Notes: generated from the sequence alone by a model not told the origin. Counted from the stretch's first letter, positions 36,632-55,095 are shown. The stretch: 64,000 nt of DNA from Lethocerus indicus (GCA_019843655.1 JACDQD010000006.1:9726034-9790033); one strand, 5' to 3'. Translations and numbers: made by a program.

Positions 36632-39600
36632 TTAAGGCCCATCTACACCACTTTCCAAAGGTTCTTCATCATCATCCTCATATGTTGCACCTTTCCAATC
36701 TTCAGTAAGGAGTTTCATTCCTATTACAATGCTGCAACATAAAGTATTACACGTAATATTATACACTTCATTCAATATGGTTATATTATTAAGACAAATG
36801 TAAATAGAAATTATACTTGACTCATTGCAGTGTATAAATGAAAGTAAAAAAAATTATACTTACAGTAATAATATTGTGTTAAATAACCATATACCACTAG
36901 TCAGAAAATAGACAGCCAATGGCATACTGGAGAGTAGGTAATTATATAACTGTGTGTAGGAAGGAGCACCAATAAGTGGTGTGAGTGCCTCCAAACTTGA
37001 TGTGAAAGCGTACACCTTGCCTATATGTGAAATCATTTACTAGGCTAAAATAAATCAACCTTCATAACTTTTATATTTTTATTTACTATCACATATGAAG
37101 GACTATTTAGTACTTTTAAGCCTTGAAAAAACAAATTCAATAAGCATCATACAAAGAAATTTAAAAGTGGTACCTAAATCCCTTTGTGGAACTATTTTGG
37201 AAAGTTCAGTTCGCAATAGAGGCCCAACCAGAGCTCCAAAACAGCTCAGATTGGTTGATATAAAGAAATCAAGACCAGTAGTGGAGATCGACATGAGTAT
37301 ACCTGAAGCAGTACCCATCGTAGTGGCAATCAGCGTTATGAAGAAACCAGGTAAATTGAGAACAAAATTCAACAACCATATTCCCACCAATGAAGCTACA
37401 ACTGAAACATTGTAAATTAGATATAGTAAAGTGGAACAAAAAAACAGAAAACTGGGTGATTAGTTCAGAAAATATATTATTTTTAAAATTATTTAATTTA
37501 AGTACAGCAATTAAGTCCTCAAAGGAATGGAACTGAATTATTTAATGGTTTAAATACAAATCATCAGCAGTATATGAAAATTAAAATAGTAGTGCATAAT
37601 TCTGCAGGATTTAGCATTATTGATATTTGAATTAAAACTACAGTATTAGTGTTAATAATTACACTGTAATTCAGGTATTAATTTCTCTTATAAACAAAGT
37701 TTGAAATAGTTTGCCCATAACAGATGTGCAAGATGCACCTTTGGTACTGCACTACTATAAACTATAAGATCTGACGTACCAAACTATTCATTTAGTATTC
37801 TCGTATATTTTTGGGATTCCAGTTTATTTTTTTAATAATTGTTGAATAAAGGTGTTTTGTTTTATGAAATAAATCATGAAAAAATGTCAGCATGAAATAC
37901 AAGCTGATATTAAAAATTTTATAATAAATAACTTTACCTACTTGCAATAAGACTGCATGCAGCAGAATAATAGTTGTACTGCTCCATATTCCATGAAAAA
38001 ACATCCCGCACAGACAGGAATTTAATGGATGGCTCACCTATAAAAAGTTGATAGGAAATGTTCCAAATATTATATTTTAACTAAATATAAAAATGTAAAA
38101 CCTCAAGAAATAAACTTACCTTGTACTATCATAATAGTCATTCCACAAATACAGGCCATTAATAATATTTGTGCACGACCGTAACGAGGTCTTTTACTGA
38201 ACAATACAGTAAACATTTCACTTAAATGTGAAACATTAAGCAGTGGTATCCTGTTTTCCTGAAACTGAATTAAAAATACATTCTTCACTTTTTAAAGTTC
38301 TATTAATTGTAAATAAGCTTAACACATATCCTAGTTTCAAATATTTGTCCTATCTGATGGAACTGATGAAAGGTACCTATAAATAATTAAAAAGTATTGA
38401 AATTGGGTGATGAAAAAGTTTCCAAATCCATTGCTAAAACCTACTTTGAAAATAGTGAATTGGAGAGTGATTGAGTTGAATTATAATAAATTTTCAATAA
38501 GTGTGCATTCAACAAAGTTTAAAGGTTTGGAGATACAGACAGAGTTGACCATAATTAATAAAGAAACAGTATTAAACATGTAGATGTGTACCTGACTGGC
38601 ATTAATTGTTTCAGGAAGAAATAGTAATGTATAAAAGAGAGCTAAAAAGCATCCTCCACTAGCACAAAAAAATACCGTAATATAACCATAATAGTGGCCA
38701 GCTAATTCAAATATTTTTGAAGATGTGAAATATCCAAGTAATATCCCCAAAACCAAACAACACTCCAGAACAGCCATTCTGTAAAATATTGAAAATGAGT
38801 TAATAACAAATATAAATTGGTTTTTCAAACAACTTTAAATCAATTTTTTACAAATGTCAAATCTGTTTCGTGCAGTTATACTGTGTTGTGGAAAATCATA
38901 TTGACTAAAGATGTTAAAAAACGAGACATAAATGTAGCATAGCTGAATTTATGCTCAATGATGCATTTTAAGAAATATAATTGTAAATATAAAAGTAAGT
39001 AATGTGTTACCTGAATGCCCTATTATTGTTATTAGTGACATCACTAATATAGCAGAATGAACAGGTAAAGATGGCAACTAGTCCTCCAGAAAAAGCAACA
39101 GGCAATGTAGTCAGGAGGAATAAATACGGTGATAGATTAGAAAAGAGTGACATTATTCCCCACATCAGATAACACAGCCCATAACCTAAATGAAATTAAT
39201 TCAATTTGTTAGTTAACTGAAATAAAACAAAGGATCAACAAAAGTTATTGTGTCTCTAACACTATAATTTCTGCATTTCATCCATCAGTCAAAATTGTAT
39301 TGCCTCTTGCTCTCTTGCTTCGAAACCGGTCTTATAGAAACCAAACAAGCTAAAGGGGATGGAAAATACTGCAAGCAATCACTAGGTTTTAGCATTATTT
39401 GAACATTTAATTAGTCCAATATATAAAAGCACCTTTAACATGGACTGTATGAACTATAGTGAACAGAGAAAGAGAAATACCTAAGAAAGAGGACACCAGA
39501 AATGTCTTGCGGCCATTCATGTCACTCCACGGTCCAATGAAAAAAGAAAGCATTGCAGGAATAAAAGCTTCTATTTCTGCTCGAGTCATTATAATTTTTG

Positions 39601-40013
39601 TTGTATTGGGTTGCACAAGTTTTTCTATTTCTGGGCTTAGTTGTTTGGTGCAAACGTCGGCAGGAAAATTCATGTATTGAATGCATGTCCTTTCTTCCAA
39701 GAGGTTTGTCACTATACTGTCTAAAATAAAGCACAAACAAATGTGATATTTGATGTTTAGTTACATACATAAACATGTATACATAATTTTATATCTATGA
39801 ATATTAATCTGATATAATATATAATATTATGAATACGCTCAGATATTAAATATCAGTGGATAAATAAATACTAATTTTCATACCTGTACATGATATTGCA
39901 AAAAATATTAAGAACAATAGAGGTTCAACTGTTATTGGACACCTTAATGATTTTCTTCTAGGAAGATGGTTTCTGATGTAAGCATTCTCCGAATAGTCTA
40001 ATGAGACGTCCAT
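36632..40013 (-). CDS. SLC46-family major facilitator transporter (proton-coupled folate transporter-like)
   Basis: Exons in transcript order: 40013-39884, 39720-39433, 39185-39011, 38778-38592, 38258-38120, 38037-37942, 37401-37174, 37020-36864, 36731-36632; 499 aa, in frame. Known role of the family: proton-coupled uptake or lysosomal export of organic anions such as folates or steroid conjugates. TM1 follows TVEPLLF. The first loop has two Cys (56, 67) and a glycosylation-type NTT (82-84). MFS motif A is intact as GPWSDMNGRK (106-115). The block CYISDVT and the later block RTELSKIVPQRDLGKVYA match the family. About 11-12 hydrophobic segments can be counted. The C-terminus is short and acidic (YEDDDEEPLE), presumably cytosolic. 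The start is the first ATG in frame. Exon 5 has two tandem acceptors 6 nt apart, adding or dropping Phe-Gln. The substrate cannot be told. Intron 2 holds a transposon relic. Confidence 0.92.
39296..39365. mobile_element. Degenerate fold-back relic in SLC46 intron 2
   Basis: The segment TCTTGCTTCGAAACCGGTCT followed by TAGAAACCAAACAAGC keeps the order GAAACCGGTCT, AAAACCAAACCAGC of the right arm of the clear copies. The paired arm is missing. Confidence 0.35.
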
Positions 40014-42132
40014 TTCATATTTTGGTAATTGTCCCGTCAAAATAATCGTTCGTTACATTTATTAACGGTCTTCAATTAACCCGTTAGTTAAACAAGGAAA
40101 ACATAAACAAAAAAATACTGAAGGACATTAGAGCTCGTGGCTCAGCTTTGTGACGAACAAGTAAGTGACCCTATCATAAATGAACATTGTGCATTATAAA
40201 CACTATGAATTAAATAAACGTACAAACTAAAAATTACAAAACATTTCCCATTTCATAACCCACCGTAGGGGGTACGTAAACGACAGGTTTGTTTGGTGAC
40301 AACTGACATTAGCAGCAACAATATTTTTAACGGTCAGCTACACACTTGGGTAATATTTCTGATGAAAATACAATTAAATAATTAATTTACAATAACGAAT
40401 ATCTCAAAAGGGAATATGTACGAATAAAAAGTTATTCGTATTTTTTTTCAAATGAACGGATGTTTGTAGTGGCGATAGTCATGATGGCGGTCATAGTCTT
40501 GGCGCTAAACGTTTTCAAACTTGAATGCTCGTAAACTTACAGACTAATTTAAATTGTTAATTACATTTATTTGCACTGTTAGAAGTCGCAGAATAAATTC
40601 GTACGTTATTAAGTTACACTCAATATAAATTCAAGTATTTGTATTTCTGGAAGGAAGTTTAGCAGTGAGTTAAACTCATTCAGTTTGCAATTAAACTCGG
40701 TTAATAATTGAGCGAGAAATTTAACGTGTTACGTGCATAACGATGAAGCGACTGCCGCTTCTTAAACAGGGCCGTGCTTAAACAGATAGAGCGGGGTGAC
40801 AGTGCTGATAGGATACTACGTCGGAATCCGAATACCTAATAAAACTGACAAGACTAATACTGCCTAGTGATTCACTGACGATGACGAGAAGAAGAAAGTC
40901 TATGGAATTCGAATTCTGGCGGGGAAAACCTGTGTTCGTTCGTAAGTACTTTCTCAGTTTTGACCGTTTCCAAGTACGTCTCCAGATCTCCGAAAAATTT
41001 TCCCTCCCCCCAATTTTAAGCCAAAGCGGGAGACCGAACCAAAACAGGAAGCCCGGGAGTCGATGGGGCCCCCATTGTTGTCGTGGCATCGAGCGTGAGC
41101 CCATTATTATGCGAGGACATGGAACGGGCGGGAACCCTTCCCGGTGCCGACTCAGCGAGCTACTTCACGCTACACAGAGCCCCAGAGGGGATCGCCACCA
41201 AGAATGAGGCGATTCGAATTTGAAATCCCACCCCAATATATTATGCAATCCAAGCTCCCTCTCGCTCAACGACCGATTGAAAGCGATACCCCAATATCGG
41301 CTACAGCAACAACTCCCGCTTTATTTCAATCCAGGAGGGCTTCGACTGAAGACGGAGAGAAGCCCAAACGGGTATACCCTGAGCCCAAATAGGAGACCGG
41401 AGACGAATGATTGAACGAGTGATGAAAAACTACACAGACACATTCTAGTTCTAGATGAAATAAACATAATTCCTTTACGCTGAATGACTGGTGGTCAACA
41501 GGGCCTAAAAGGCAATGTATGATCATGCACACCGAACATGTAACCGAAACTGGTCTAGAACCAAATTGGCGAGTGGAAACATAAGATTGCCACATTCATG
41601 AAGTCTTCGAAATCCTCGCGGGCCATCGAGCAGGTGTCTCAAGGCAATTTTGCACAACTAGAATTACACTGCACAAGTAGCTTTTCATCATTCGTAAATT
41701 TCACTTTTTCTAATTACGATTTACATTACTAACGTGACATCAACGTATTCAATTAAAAGTATCATTCAATTCTGGAATGCCGGTTATTAATCTAATCTTG
41801 TTACGCGGCGCTCGATGACGTGCGACGTAAAATAAGTACTATGCGTTTAAGCATAGGCATTTAAGTACGAGCATTTAAGTAGTCATACACTGTAAAATAT
41901 TATAACTAATTGGAAATAGGATGAATTCCTTTTTAATGTTGTGCAGTTTTTTTTATATCAAAATAAAAGCTTCCTAACATAAACATCCATAATTTTTATA
42001 TTTGACATGACAAAGCCTCTGTTTATAGACTTTACACTCACAGTTACTAATTACATAGTTTAAATGTACTAAATATAAATAAATTGTATGTACATTTATA
42101 GTGTGTTGTAGTGAAAAACGGAAATATTAATA

Positions 42133-42136
<4 letters not shown>
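40014..42136. other. Upstream flank of the SLC46 gene, no gene seen
   Basis: This holds the presumed SLC46 promoter next to 40013. GC content rises at about 40960-41400. Two degraded copies of the fold-back family seem to lie at about 41335-41410 and 41520-41590. No exon recognised. Confidence 0.4.
41335..41410. mobile_element. Degenerate fold-back relative
   Basis: CTTCGACTGAAGACGGAGAG, then AAGCCCAAACGGGTATACCC, then GAGACCGGAGAC, keeps the order of right-arm blocks seen in the clear copies, with many changes. A second similar piece at 41535-41590 reads GTAACCGAAACTGGTCTAGA, then CCAAATTGGCGAGTGGAAAC. Confidence 0.35.

Positions 42137-42191
<55 letters not shown>
42137..42191. repeat. (TA)n microsatellite, about 55 bp
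   Basis: Uninterrupted alternating T and A. Likely polymorphic in length. Confidence 0.95.
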
Positions 42192-47667
<5,476 letters not shown>

Positions 47668-47759
47668 GACCGGTCTAGCAAAAGACCAAACCAGCGAGAG
47701 GAGACAGAAACATCACGAACCTACAGTATTCCAACCCCTCGCAGACCACAAAACAGGTA
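47668..47759. mobile_element. Fold-back element, copy D, one arm only
   Basis: This holds only the outer right arm: GACCGGTCTAGCAAAAGACC, AAACCAGCGAGAGGAGACAG, CAGTATTCCAACCCCTCGCA, ending near ACCACAAAACAGGTAT. The inner arm and the partner arm are absent, so this is a truncated or solo end. Confidence 0.75.
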
Positions 47760-48361
47760 TATTAAATTAGTTGTTTTTTATCATTTCGGTTTGCATCACC
47801 TCTATTCCTTTACTATCTTCAGAAAAAGAATTTTTTTAAAGTATTGCAATACAGAAAAGTCGAGGCTCTGAAAAGTCAATTGAAGAGCGGGAGAGCAAAA
47901 CGATTGTGGTTTATTTGATAAAATTAAGTCCCTTTCCGGTCGGCTGATTGACGTCACTGAGGGCGAGTTCACTGACTTTCATAATGAACCCAACTCAACC
48001 CGACTCCCTCCCCCACCCCAAACCAAACCGGTCCCGGGGGGTTAAATTTAGCCATACCGGCCAAATCATCACGCGATACTGAAATATTTGCAATTCTCGC
48101 AGAAGGGAAAGACCGTGAATTTCATTTTTTCCGGTACGATTTACCTTAATTGACAGTGCGATTCAAATAAATGCGGACATTTATAATGACTGGCTACTTG
48201 GTTCGTATCTAATGCACTACCATATCTCGCCGACGAGTTTATTGTTGGCGACACGTGGCAAAACTATTTTAAAACCGGGCATCGAGCGGCGAATCGGCTC
48301 GAGGGGCCCATACGAGGCTGTTCTAACACGACTCTATTAATAGAACAGTTTCGTTTAGAAA
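47760..48361. other. Upstream flank of the GC-rich first exon
   Basis: No gene seen. Likely to include proximal regulatory DNA for the start at 48.5 kb if that exon is real. Confidence 0.35.
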
Positions 48362-48532
48362 TTGTGGGATGTAAATGAAAGGTGGGGTAGGGTAGGGTGT
48401 CGGTGTGGGCGCGTGCGTGGGAGGCGTTCCGGGGGCGGTTGCGGGGGTGGAGCCGGGGGCGGGGCTTGGGCGGGGCCTAGCTGGCCGGGTGCCCTGGCGG
48501 CGGCCGCCTCCAGTCACCTCCGTGCCTCCAGC
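48362..48532 (+). promoter_or_regulatory. GC- and CpG-rich 5' region
   Basis: G-rich runs such as GGGGTAGGGTAGGG, GGGGGCGGTTGCGGGGGTGG and GGGGGCGGGGCTTGGGCGGG are packed into 170 bp, in sharp contrast to the AT-rich surroundings. They lie directly upstream of a well-placed ATG. This could be a CpG-type promoter or GC-rich 5' UTR, possibly able to form G-quadruplexes. The frame is open through it, so N-terminal coding cannot be excluded. Confidence 0.45.
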
Positions 48533-48597
48533 ATGCCTGGGCCCCCAGCGGCTCTAGCGGCCGCCATCAAGGACAAGATACGCTCCCTCATCACGAG
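48533..48597 (+). CDS. Probable first coding exon of an unidentified gene (partial)
   Basis: An ATG preceded by CCTCCAGC opens MPGPPAALAAAIKDKIRSLI and two more codons, ending in phase 2 at a strong donor (ACGAG followed by GTAAGC). The codons are GC-rich and the second half is an amphipathic charged stretch, IKDKIRSLI. The same frame is open back to 48362, so an earlier start is possible. No downstream exon could be joined with confidence, so the gene would have a long first intron reaching into or beyond 64 kb. The product is not recognised. Confidence 0.45.
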
Positions 48598-50741
48598 GTA
48601 AGCTGGCATCCTGCCAACCCCTCCCACCCTCCTCCATCACCGACCTCTTTTCCACCATCCATCCCTCCTTAGGCATTTGCCCACGGACGCTCCTTTCGTC
48701 CGGTCATTCCTTCCCGTTTTACAAAACTAGAATTCTCAGAATGGGAACACTTATGAACTTGTAATTTTTAGTGCGTTGAGTTTCCTGTTTGCTTTTCAGT
48801 GCACGCTACAGGCGTCCGACATGAAGCTGAATTTAACGTGAGTTACAGTGATTTACCCTGCAATTTAAACCTCCGCCTACAATATTTAGTGCATTTTCTG
48901 TGCGGAACACAAGAATCGTAAGGGAATCTCTTGCTGCGGCCCCGAGGCGCCGCCCTTAGCCAATGGCCGACGTCTTTCTCGGAACCTGTCCCACGCTCCG
49001 CTTCGTCGCTTCACTGCTATAATTTAAATGAAACCGACATACAGGTTTTTTTAATGCAAACTGACTATTACAGTGACATATAACACTATTGATATTCGAC
49101 ACTTGACAAAAATAAACCGGTATTTAACCATTCGGGGGGTTCTTGCAATTGCGGCAGTTGAATTCGGCAACTAATACTTGGGCATTAACAATATTTCGCG
49201 ATATCGAATTAATTAATAATAAATCACCCGCCTATTGGAGATTACTATATCTTTAATAACTAAACTTCCACCACATAAATTTTCATTTTTCATTTCAATT
49301 GTTTCGTTATAACTAAAATAATTCAGGTTCTAGAATTACAGGGATACTCGCGTTACAAGATTCTTAGCTTTTCCAAATGCAAATATAATTTCGTACATAT
49401 CGAGAGTATCATAGAAAGTGTTTTTGATGACATAATTTACGTTGTCTGTATAACTTTAATACATTGCAGTTTTTCGATTATATGAACACTTATTTTTTAA
49501 TTTAGGATCGTTTTTCTCATTATTTCAACTCTCATTGCATGACGTCCATTTTATACTACCAATGTATCCTCTTTAAAATAAACCTTGACCATTAATAATA
49601 GGATATACTACACAACCGTACTATCCCCAATATCTCATTACGCAAGCAATTTTCTCTTGCACATGCGATCAGTAAATTTTCCATACGTTCATATGTAGAA
49701 GTAAAATCAATACTTAATTACATGTTTTCCAGGTAGTGGTAACGAATCAGGAAATGTATTCGGTCTGAAATATTTCTTGTCTTCCTTATCTGTTCAGGCG
49801 GAAATGAATTTTGCATGTTAGATTAAACCAGGAATGGCCACTAATCTTGCGGGTTCAGTATTACCAGCGCCGTGACTAAATAGAGCCTGCAGTACGATTA
49901 CTTGTCTATGAATTGCTCGTATGTATTTTTAGTTACTTCGTCTTTAATTTACTGATGGAAACAATTCAGATTTCGTTCCGTTATACATTTCTCTTAAAAT
50001 ATAATTCTTGTCAAAGAAAATCTGGTAATAAATGAAGGTCCATCATAAGAAGAAAACCGCGGCAAATGGATACTTTACTGATGAAATTTTGGGAATCACA
50101 GGGCTACCAATAAAATATATTCTATTGTATCATAGCTATGGCAAATATATTGTAGAAATAAGTATAAATATACGATTAATTGTCATAGAAAAGTAACTGA
50201 TCACTTTGAACAAAAACCAACCAACCCAAAATTCCGCAAATAACATTAGCACAAATGAATAATTTGTTATACTTTACACATACACTTATTTTGAATACTT
50301 TGAATTATACATTATTAAATATTAAAGATAAGAAGAAATAAAGGATCCCAGTAACAATGGCCCGCACCCTTAACTATAATCGGGACACGGTTAACAATGA
50401 CTAAATGGTAACTGTGACTGTTACCGTAACCAATAATGGTATTATTTCCCATTTCTAGTATTATTTTTGGTATTCTCCTCTGATTTCTCATGTGCTCCAT
50501 GCATGTGCTACACCTGCTGCACGAATTGCTCTCCACAGTACTATGCAACCATACCAGACATGTTTAACATGTACAGGTGTAGTTGCTATCCCTTAGTCGC
50601 CACTCGGATAATAAACCTGGTATATTTTTGATTCTTAAACAGTGTTTAAATGGAAACTCTAATCGCTATTTCCGTTTTAGTTGCCTCTATCGGCTTGGAC
50701 TTCTCGGACGAGTCTTTTTTAAGTATATTATATTTTAACTA

Positions 50742-50765
50742 ATTTGTCTGGCCAGCCAGACAAAT
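50742..50765. repeat. Near-perfect palindrome, 11-bp arms
   Basis: ATTTGTCTGGC and GCCAGACAAAT are perfect inverted copies with a 2-nt centre. It could be a dimeric protein-binding site or the end of an unseen element. Confidence 0.6.
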
Positions 50766-51184
50766 GCTGTCTAGGATGCGGTAGCAAACACTGAACAGCT
50801 TAGAAACCGCTAGAAAACATAATAAAGGGAAAAAATATAGAGCTTCAGTTTTTGCTTCTGTAATGCAAAATTAAATTTTTTAATATTGATGCATTTAACA
50901 TGTCCTGATATATTATTTCAGAATTTTATTATAAAGATTCGCTTTTGGTGAGCAGTAGAGAGTGTGGTTCAGTCTTGGGCTTGGTATTATTATAATACTA
51001 TTTAGTCTTATTTTACCTGTCAAAGGATGTACGTCCTCTAATTTCCCTTCTATTTGAACAATGGCAATCCGGGTGCATGTGTAGTGCGGTGCGTGAAGAG
51101 AAGATCCTCTTGTTGTGTGACGTCAGAGTTTTTGAAGTGGCCCTAAGCGGATTGGAGGCCCCCAAATCCCCGCTGACAAACGCC

Positions 51185-51300
51185 AACTCTATCTCTCATC
51201 CTCTTCTCCCTCTTCCTCCCTCCCCATCCCTATCACTCCCTCTCGGTCTTCTTCCCTTCGCACAGCTCCCTCCATCTCTCTTTCACCAGTCCCTGGAACC
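51185..51300 (+). repeat. Pyrimidine-rich low-complexity tract
   Basis: An irregular run of C and T such as CTCTTCTCCCTCTTCCTCCC. Similar tracts recur at 52050-52195, 55008-55095 and 58075-58170, always with pyrimidines on the plus strand. Confidence 0.6.
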
Positions 51301-53617
51301 GGTAATCTCGGGCCCGGGCTCCCTTCTGCATTATTATATCGCATTTACCAGAAGATCGCTTTTCCGCCGCTTTCCAATCCCGATCTTCTTTCCCCCTCAT
51401 TTAATTGGATCCGGCTACCACAATTCGAAACTGCCAGCAAACGCTTTGCCTGGTTTGTGGAATACAGGAGTCTTATCAATCCGATTTAAACTCTAAATCG
51501 CAAACATCGGACTCTTATTTCGCGTCGATGAGGTTACTTGTTCCGGTTATTTGGGCCTACCGTGAAAGTTTCTAAAATATTTTGATCAATATTTTATATA
51601 AAATTGAGAACAATATCGTGACGATTTATTTTATGTAACAATACGGATCAATTCTTGCTCATTCGAAATATATGAGAAATGTTTGATAAAATTATTCAAT
51701 AATTTCACATTCGATAAGACTTAGTTTGTTGGAGTTTTGGGATGTGTAGAATATTTGATAGAATGTGTTAAATAGTGTTAGTACTGTGTCGTCCACATTA
51801 TTTACATTACCTCCACAAGTTGCTGGATAAAAAGAGCGATTGGGCGAAACTCCGATTCTATCGTTTCAGCAGTTGAAGCATTCAATACAATGTTTATTGC
51901 GAGAGGTCAAAATTTGCAAGCCGTAGAGAATTTCAGTGGCGAAGTGGGGAACCGTGTCGAAGGGGGAAAGATCAATAACGATTGCGGGACGGGCCACAGT
52001 TGACAAAACATTGAACGGTATGCTAATGCTGGACGCTTTAATTTCCTGGAGAGTGATCGGCGCCTTCTCCCTCTTCCTATTCCACCCCCTCGCCCCCGGT
52101 CGCACTTCCCTCCCACTAAATGGCTCCACTTACTCTCTCCCTCTCGCTCACTCCTCCTCATCCCTTCCCGAACGCTACCTGTGCTCGCTCCTTCCAATAT
52201 AACTTCAATGAATTCTCGGGTCAAACCCCCAGGCTCATCGTCGCTTCGAAAGGCCCACCTTTCTCGGAATACGTTAAACCGAACCCGACAACCCCCGAAT
52301 TGCGAATTGGGAAAACGCGCGCACTATTCGCCTTTCTGAATCCTGCATTCGCTTATAAGAATAGAGTCAACTCAAATAAAGTGAACTGGCCCTTATTTTA
52401 ATGCCTAACCTCTTTACCCAAAACCTTGTTCATTAATTGAAAACGGTCTATCTATAATATTACTTGACGTTTTTGAGAACTAAGGAAATATATATTTGAT
52501 ATTATTAACTCCAACAGTCAATTTACAAAAGTTGTTATTATTTTAAAAGAACTACAAACAGGAACTTGATAACGGTCTCTCGCCAAGGCCTTTTATCCCC
52601 GCTGAACATTTTCAGTGTATCAATTGCGAATCGGAGACAGTCAAGACCATTCCGATCTCCCGAGATGTTTGAATAGCAAATTGAAACCAGATCTCCGGGG
52701 AGTGACGAGCGTATTCCGTTTGTTCATCCGAACGCTCGGGGCGTTCGACAAACATACCGATTTGGGCATGTGAAACCAATCGTTCCCGAATCCAAATATC
52801 GTGCCGAGTCGTTGGCGGGCAGTTATCATTTTTATATACGTCGTCCCATCCACTTCCTTTATCCTAAACACAATCGGACTATACAGAAATGTTGGCGCTT
52901 TAATACAAATCCGATATGGGGTTCATACATTTTTTTGTATTTAATTACTACAACTTATTGCCAAGTACATAATCGGAATAACATTTATAGTAATTTGGAC
53001 TAAAAAATCAGGGACAAATCAATGATCTGTGATTTCCACTACTGTTTATAACTTTGTAATGGCACACATAACGCGCAATATCAATTAAATAATTATATAA
53101 ATTAGATTTTTTTTTATCAAGAAGTATAATTAAACTATGCCAACAAAATTGTAATATATAACAGTTTCTTTTAGTCCCCCATTGTTACGATTCCTTTTCT
53201 ATAACCCTGCCTTCATGTTTAGAATAGACTTCCAAAGACAAATTTTCACATCTGATTACTGGTCTTATTGCAGATGCAGTGGTCCTGAAAGTCCCGAACA
53301 TTCGTATTTTTGAACAACCCGTCGCGATTTCATTTTAGAAGAATTTAGCTATATCTTGCCGTCCGCAAACGGCTTACACTCAAGAGCGGCGTAAAAAAAG
53401 ATTTGAATCGGTACAAACGTTCGGGACACGGGCGATTTTAATTAAATGGGGCTTTGCTCGGGGGAGGAGTTGGGATTTAGAATCAATCCCCGCGAAGTAG
53501 CGCGAGCGGAAGGGGAGAGAACGCCTCTGGGGGAGGCAGCGGCCAATTAAAGGTAAAACGGTCTCATCGTCTGTATTCATTAGGCCCCTTCGAGTGCCCC
53601 TCTTCTGTCTTTACTAG

Positions 53618-53698
53618 TCCGTAAGCCGGGCCGAAGTGTCGAAGGATCCGTTCTACAACATTTTTTTTGCAATCCTTGCATTCACTAGGGCCGGCACC
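53618..53698 (+). CDS. Exon-like segment, 27 codons, unknown gene (low support)
   Basis: A pyrimidine-rich acceptor ending in TTTACTAG precedes 81 open nucleotides, closed by the donor GTAAGC directly after ACC. In phase 0 they read SVSRAEVSKDPFYNIFFAIL followed by AFTRAGT, partly hydrophobic. Phase 0 does not fit the phase-2 donor of the exon at 48597, so the two are not neighbours. No family recognised; it may be chance. Confidence 0.2.
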
Positions 53699-55007
53699 GT
53701 AAGCACTTTTATATTTCGTTTTAGTATTATCGTAAAACTTACTGAATTATGGAATGGAAATAATTTTACTATACTATCGAGTTTTATCTCACCCCAAAAT
53801 ATATTATATTCCTACATAATATGATATATGAGTTATATAATTTTTTTTTCTTGCCGACGATTGAACCGCTAAGCGCCTTGACGGTGATTTACCCCGGAGT
53901 AGATACTAAGTTGCGGAACAGTTCCCCGGTTTCCTTTTCTCCCTCCGTTTCGATTATTTTTTGGCGCCGGCGAACTGTTAACGAATCGGCGGAGTGAGGG
54001 CCGGCGATAAGGGGGTTATCTGAGGGCCAGGCCCTGCGAGTTCTAATCAGGAGCGGGCCGGAGGGTCTCCAGGAGCATTAGGGCAATGGGATTGTCTCCT
54101 TCGCAGGATTACTTTCCTTATCGGCCTCCGGCTGCCCCCTCGGTCCGCTCTGCAAACACTCATTTATATTGTGTGACGCGCTTCCACTCCTTTTCATTCT
54201 TTCACAGCATCGGTGACGGCCGAAAGTATTTCCGCCCCAGGATAAAAATTAGTAGTTTGGCCGTAGATTAAGGTGTGGTAACTGATAATCGTATCAGGCG
54301 AAAAGTGTTTCGACAGTGTTACTGCTATCTTGTTACGCTCGAGTTTTAGGTTAGAACTGCGCCCTTCTATTCGAAGTTGGCTGGCTATTCTACCCTGCTC
54401 TTTGTGCCGATATATTTCAATTAATCCTGGCTACCAGTCCTGTGTTATTCTCCCCCTTGCTACAACCGCTGCTTCGAAATCCCCCAACAAACAAGCCGAG
54501 AATCGATCTGTAAACGATCATTTTTCTTCGTAGAACGATAAAAACATAATTAATGCTTTATCTTCCAAATTTACGAAAAACGAAGTTCATCCTACAACAA
54601 ATTCTCGTAATATTAGAGGGTATCCTGATATTACTTAGCTGGCCAGTCTCCTAAAGATTTATATGTTAAATACATTTAAATATAGTAAAAACATATTAAA
54701 ATTTATTATAATTGATTTTTATTAATTAAAATATATTGATAGAGTTAAAATATACTATGTATATTTAAGTACAAACGTTACCTTCCTCAAACGGCGCTTC
54801 CTCAAATACTATTTTGAAACTCTTTCACACAAGCTGAGCATCGTGCAGACTTATCTGACCCACTCAGGGGGAACGTCCGGGATCGATATTTTGGGTGAAC
54901 CTAAGAAATAAGAAAGAGACAGAGAGGTATACAGGGGGAGAGCGAGAAGGACGGATAGACACCAGTCTCTGGGAGCAGACAGTCTGGGGCCGAAACCGAC
55001 GGCGCCA

Positions 55008-55095
55008 GCCGACCATTCTTTCTCCTTTTTTTCTCTCTCTCTCTCTCATCCCGGACCCCATTTCTCCATCCCTCTCTCCCTCTTCCCACACCCGT
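55008..55095 (+). repeat. Pyrimidine-rich tract with (CT)n core
   Basis: TTTTTTTCTCTCTCTCTCTC-type run, flanked by CATCCCTCTCTCCCTCTTCC. Low complexity. Confidence 0.65.

Noticed and set aside
48800..48838. Splice-bounded segment (TTTTCAG, 39 nt, GTGAGT) as exon 2 of the 48.5 kb gene
   Set aside because: Joined in the required phase it reaches a stop after eight codons, giving a peptide of about 30 residues; more likely a chance pair of splice motifs.
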